Source of the DNA: Ruminococcus sp. | GTDB lineage: Bacteria > Bacillota > Clostridia > Oscillospirales > Ruminococcaceae | Direction of reading: 5' to 3' | Assembly (NCBI GenBank): GCA_024697705.1 | Contig: JAILFF010000038.1 | Coordinates: 1 to 16,477, forward strand | DNA length: 16,477 nt | Shown here: piece after piece, positions 14,648 through 16,477 of the stretch | How positions within the stretch are numbered: position 1 is the stretch's first letter | Layout: each line of letters opens with the position of its first letter | Position numbers and translations under genes: made by a program | Notes under the pieces: model-generated | Seen by the model: only the letters and a program-made list of their open reading frames with translations | The model's database searches: none | What the model was told of the DNA's origin: nothing

Positions 14648-14875
14648 ATGAAGAAAACAAGATTAAACGCGATCGCAGCGGCAGCATTAATGACGGTGTT
14701 CATGCTCTCGGGCTGCGGAAAAGACGTCGGAACCGCAGGCAATACCGAAAACGCAAATAACAACGTGACCGCCGCGACAGAATCCTCGGCACCCGTACCC
14801 GATGCGGCAGGTTCGCAGAAGGAGCTTCAGTCCGCTGACGGTAACAGAATTCATAACAAAAAAGCATATACATAA
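14648..14875 (+). CDS. small secreted lipoprotein, function unknown
   Basis: 75 aa. A basic start (MKKTRLN), hydrophobic core and lipobox LSGC make Cys23 the lipidation site, so the mature form is about 53 residues anchored on the outer face of the membrane. The mature part is Asn/Ala/Thr/Ser-rich and low in complexity (NTENANNNVTAATESSAP), as in linkers, with no recognisable domain. ATG 14648 sits 8 nt after AGGAGG (14634-14639); the in-frame TTG at 14642 is too close. It has its own promoter and a terminator starting 4 nt after the stop. It could be a stand-alone small lipoprotein or the remnant of a larger one that lost its domain after the linker. Confidence 0.8.
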   Translation: MKKTRLNAIAAAALMTVFMLSGCGKDVGTAGNTENANNNVTAATESSAPVPDAAGSQKELQSADGNRIHNKKAYT

Positions 14876-14878
14876 CTG

Positions 14879-14909
14879 CGGCAGGTAGGAAACTATCCCT
14901 GCCGTTTTT
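14879..14909 (+). terminator. terminator of the small lipoprotein gene
   Basis: CGGCAGG (14879-14885) pairs with CCTGCCG (14898-14904), extended by TAG/CTA around GAAA with a TC bulge, followed by TTTTT. Confidence 0.92.
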
Positions 14910-14980
14910 CTCGGATATTGATCGCACTTCCGATTCCTTCAAATGCGTTATCAATACCTTATAAAAGAGAACAGCTTTGC

Positions 14981-15009
14981 TTGACTTTTTTATGGTTCTG
15001 TGGTATTAT
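14981..15009 (+). promoter_or_regulatory. promoter of the 330-aa membrane-anchored protein gene
   Basis: TTGACT (14981-14986), 17-bp spacer, TATTAT (15004-15009), about 55 nt before the ATG. Confidence 0.8.
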
Positions 15010-15070
15010 TTGTTAGGCAAACGACATTTGTTATCCAAACTGAAATATATCCTTTGGGAGGAGAGAAGAA

Positions 15071-16063
15071 ATGAAGAAATCATTGAAAATATTCCTGATA
15101 GTTTTTGCGATATTATGGATCATCGAAGCTCTGTCGGTCATAAAACTGCTTAAGGGCGTGGATTATGAGAAGAGGTATAAGGATCTGTTCGACAAGACTT
15201 TCGACGGGAACTATACCCTTACCGTTAAGGATAGCGGATCTGCAAGCTCGAAAAATGGTGAAACAATGCTCCCTGTGAAGTATAAGGAATATGATCTGAA
15301 GTATTTTGACAAGGACGGAAACGAAAGGCAGTTCAGCTTTTGCGAAAAGAAGGATTATCAGCTCAACATATTGTCGCTCGTAAAGATACCGAGATGGGCT
15401 CTGTATCAGAACTTTGACGCCGACAGAAATTTAGCCGTTTACCTGGAGGCGGAATCGAAGTCAATATTCTTAGATCAGATGGAAGAGAATGTCGGCAGAT
15501 TTTTCGGCAGCGATATCATAAGCGACGAATCCGGGAAAATATCAAGTATGTCCCGCGTTTTTGACGGCGATGGAATTCGGATAAGATGCGCTACTCTTGA
15601 CATCGGAACGGAGCTTGTGGAGGGCTTCGGCTCGTATAAATACATTATTCCCCGTAAAAGCAAAGACAGGCTGGAAGAAATAGTTTCCCCCGAGACCTGC
15701 ATGGTGCTTTCAAAACAGGAGATAAAGGATTATGCAAGCCAAAAGACTGCCTGGATGTTTTTCACCGTTTTTATCACCGATGAAGACATTCTCAAAAACG
15801 AAAATAAGCTCACGAAAGCGGCTGAAAAGTACCGTGACAGCGCCGATGAGATGATGAACTTCTACTGCGGGCTCTCTGATTTCGGCGGAAACTGCCAATA
15901 CAGCGTTGGCGTTGAGACAGATCATGAGGATAAGGACGCAGACGGATGGATCTTCAAGAAATATGTGTGCATGGGAGAAGAGCTCGAAAAGATCGAGGGC
16001 AACACCATGTTGAATGAAGTAAGAAAAGCAAACGGATTAGATATCTCAAAATTGCCGAAATGA
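15071..16063 (+). CDS. membrane-anchored protein of unknown function
   Basis: 330 aa. One N-terminal membrane helix (KIFLIVFAILWIIEALSVIKLL, about 6-27) with a basic MKKSLK before it and no lipobox. The rest is charged and soluble, so the likely topology is N-in with a large extracytoplasmic domain. I do not recognise the family. Visible features are an alternating strand-rich front half (YTLTVKDSG; VKYKEYDLKYFDKDGNERQFSF) and a helical acidic tail (ILKNENKLTKAAEKYRDSADEMMNFYCG). Cysteines are few (FCEKK, RCATL, ETCMV, FYCGL, GNCQY, YVCMG). GGAGGAG (15057-15063) is a strong ribosome binding site 7 nt before the ATG. It is transcribed alone with its own promoter and terminator, right after the small lipoprotein gene. 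Confidence 0.88.
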   Translation: MKKSLKIFLIVFAILWIIEALSVIKLLKGVDYEKRYKDLFDKTFDGNYTLTVKDSGSASSKNGETMLPVKYKEYDLKYFDKDGNERQFSFCEKKDYQLNILSLVKIPRWALYQNFDADRNLAVYLEAESKSIFLDQMEENVGRFFGSDIISDESGKISSMSRVFDGDGIRIRCATLDIGTELVEGFGSYKYIIPRKSKDRLEEIVSPETCMVLSKQEIKDYASQKTAWMFFTVFITDEDILKNENKLTKAAEKYRDSADEMMNFYCGLSDFGGNCQYSVGVETDHEDKDADGWIFKKYVCMGEELEKIEGNTMLNEVRKANGLDISKLPK

Positions 16064-16384
16064 TCCTCGGATATAAATACGGGCGGGAACAGCCTTCTGC
16101 TGCTTCCGTCCGTTTGTGTTTTCCGTATTTATTTGGTAAGCCGCTCGGAAAGAGCCGCCCATATCCTCGAAAAGACCGATAACAACGACACATTCGGGGT
16201 CTGCGCGCTGCATTATCAGCTTCATCATGTTCTCTGGAACAGCTACGCAGCCGCCCGTGTAGGGCTTCGCATTACCGAGACAATGCAGGAATATCGCCGA
16301 GCCGCGTCCCGGAGTTCCTTCCTCGTTGAAGCCTATATTATAGCAATCCGAGAAAATAACCGCACAAATCTTTCGGATAAAAAT
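16046..16384 (-). pseudogene. L,D-transpeptidase (YkuD-type) gene, 3' fragment
   Basis: An open minus-strand frame of about 112 codons. It reads (from 16378) IRKICAVIFSDCYNIG, then GTPGRGSAIFLHCLGN and TGGCVAVPENMM. The pair of His (16285-16283) and catalytic Cys (16249-16247) twelve residues later matches the HxxG...GC active site of L,D-transpeptidases, which cross-link peptidoglycan outside the cell. There is no start codon or signal peptide: toward the 5' side the frame hits TGA (16387-16385) inside the inverted-repeat element at 16379-16477. At the other end the frame runs through the neighbouring gene's terminator and overlaps that gene by 18 bp; a stop one frame away (TAA after RLTK) suggests the original end and a frameshift. 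A broken gene is the best reading; more of it may lie beyond the window. Confidence 0.75.
16079..16122 (+). terminator. terminator of the 330-aa membrane-anchored protein gene
   Basis: ACGGGCGG (16079-16086) pairs with CCGTCCGT (16106-16113), one G-U, with an inner AGC/GCT pair, then TTGTGTTTT. Confidence 0.85.
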
Positions 16385-16477
16385 TCACATTACTGCGTCA
16401 AACTCCCTTGAAGGGCGACTGTCTGAACTTCGTTCAGACCACCTCCTGCGGTCGTTTTCCTTGTACTGTGAATTTTT
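16379..16477. mobile_element. MITE-like element with terminal inverted repeats, running to the window edge
   Basis: The left end AAAAATTCACATTAC (16379-16393) and the right end (16463-16477) are inverted copies over 15 bp with one mismatch. The 99-bp unit is too short to code for anything. Inside are a CCCTT-G-AAGGG hairpin, GTCTGAAC-ttc-GTTCAGAC and GACC/GGTC, so the transcript would be highly folded. Its left end coincides with the point where the L,D-transpeptidase frame breaks. Since the right end is the window edge, the true length and any target duplication cannot be seen. Confidence 0.6.

Overview
The window looks like chromosomal sequence from a low-to-moderate-GC Gram-positive gut anaerobe of the Clostridia, most plausibly Ruminococcus or a relative in Oscillospiraceae. 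This is inferred from AGGAGG-type ribosome binding sites, consensus TTGACA/TATAAT promoters, strong U-tailed terminators, and protein types familiar from that group (STAS-kinase proteins, LytS-type kinase with a SARP-like regulator, HD-GYP membrane proteins). No rRNA, tRNA, CRISPR array or complete transposon was seen. Both window edges fall on inverted-repeat sequence, which would fit contig ends.

Layout. (1) 155-2055: pyrG (CTP synthase) behind a consensus promoter and a terminator-like leader hairpin, followed by a U-less hairpin and a bidirectional terminator. (2) 2080-3742, minus strand: a VanX-like D-Ala-D-Ala dipeptidase whose equivalent of VanX Arg71 is Cys, a structured repeat-like spacer, and a decayed STAS-kinase pseudogene. 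(3) 3931-6175, minus strand: a two-component operon encoding a LytS-family membrane histidine kinase and a response regulator with a SARP-like winged helix. (4) 6314-11033, minus strand: an operon of two membrane HD-GYP proteins. The first has an intact catalytic motif set; the second has lost most metal ligands and carries a duplicated beta-rich C-terminal region. (5) 11104-12368, plus strand: a GNAT acetyltransferase and a TetR-family regulator. (6) 12399-14243, minus strand: a small STAS protein and a membrane DUF218 protein. (7) 14548-16122, plus strand: a tiny lipoprotein and an unrecognised membrane-anchored protein, each with its own promoter and terminator. (8) 16046-16477: the 3' part of an L,D-transpeptidase gene cut off by a short element with terminal inverted repeats.

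How the parts connect. The most interesting signal is regulatory. The upstream promoter of the two-component operon and the promoter of the STAS-kinase pseudogene carry the same direct repeat (two ATTTGTTGC copies, 11-bp period), each ending exactly 11 bp before its -10 box. SARP proteins of Streptomyces recognise tandem repeats of this geometry, so the local SARP-like regulator is the natural candidate to bind here, activating its own operon and formerly the STAS-kinase gene. The other main theme is signalling: HD-GYP proteins (cyclic-di-GMP or related dinucleotide turnover), two STAS modules and a TetR pair, together with several envelope genes (VanX-like, DUF218, lipoprotein, L,D-transpeptidase remnant).
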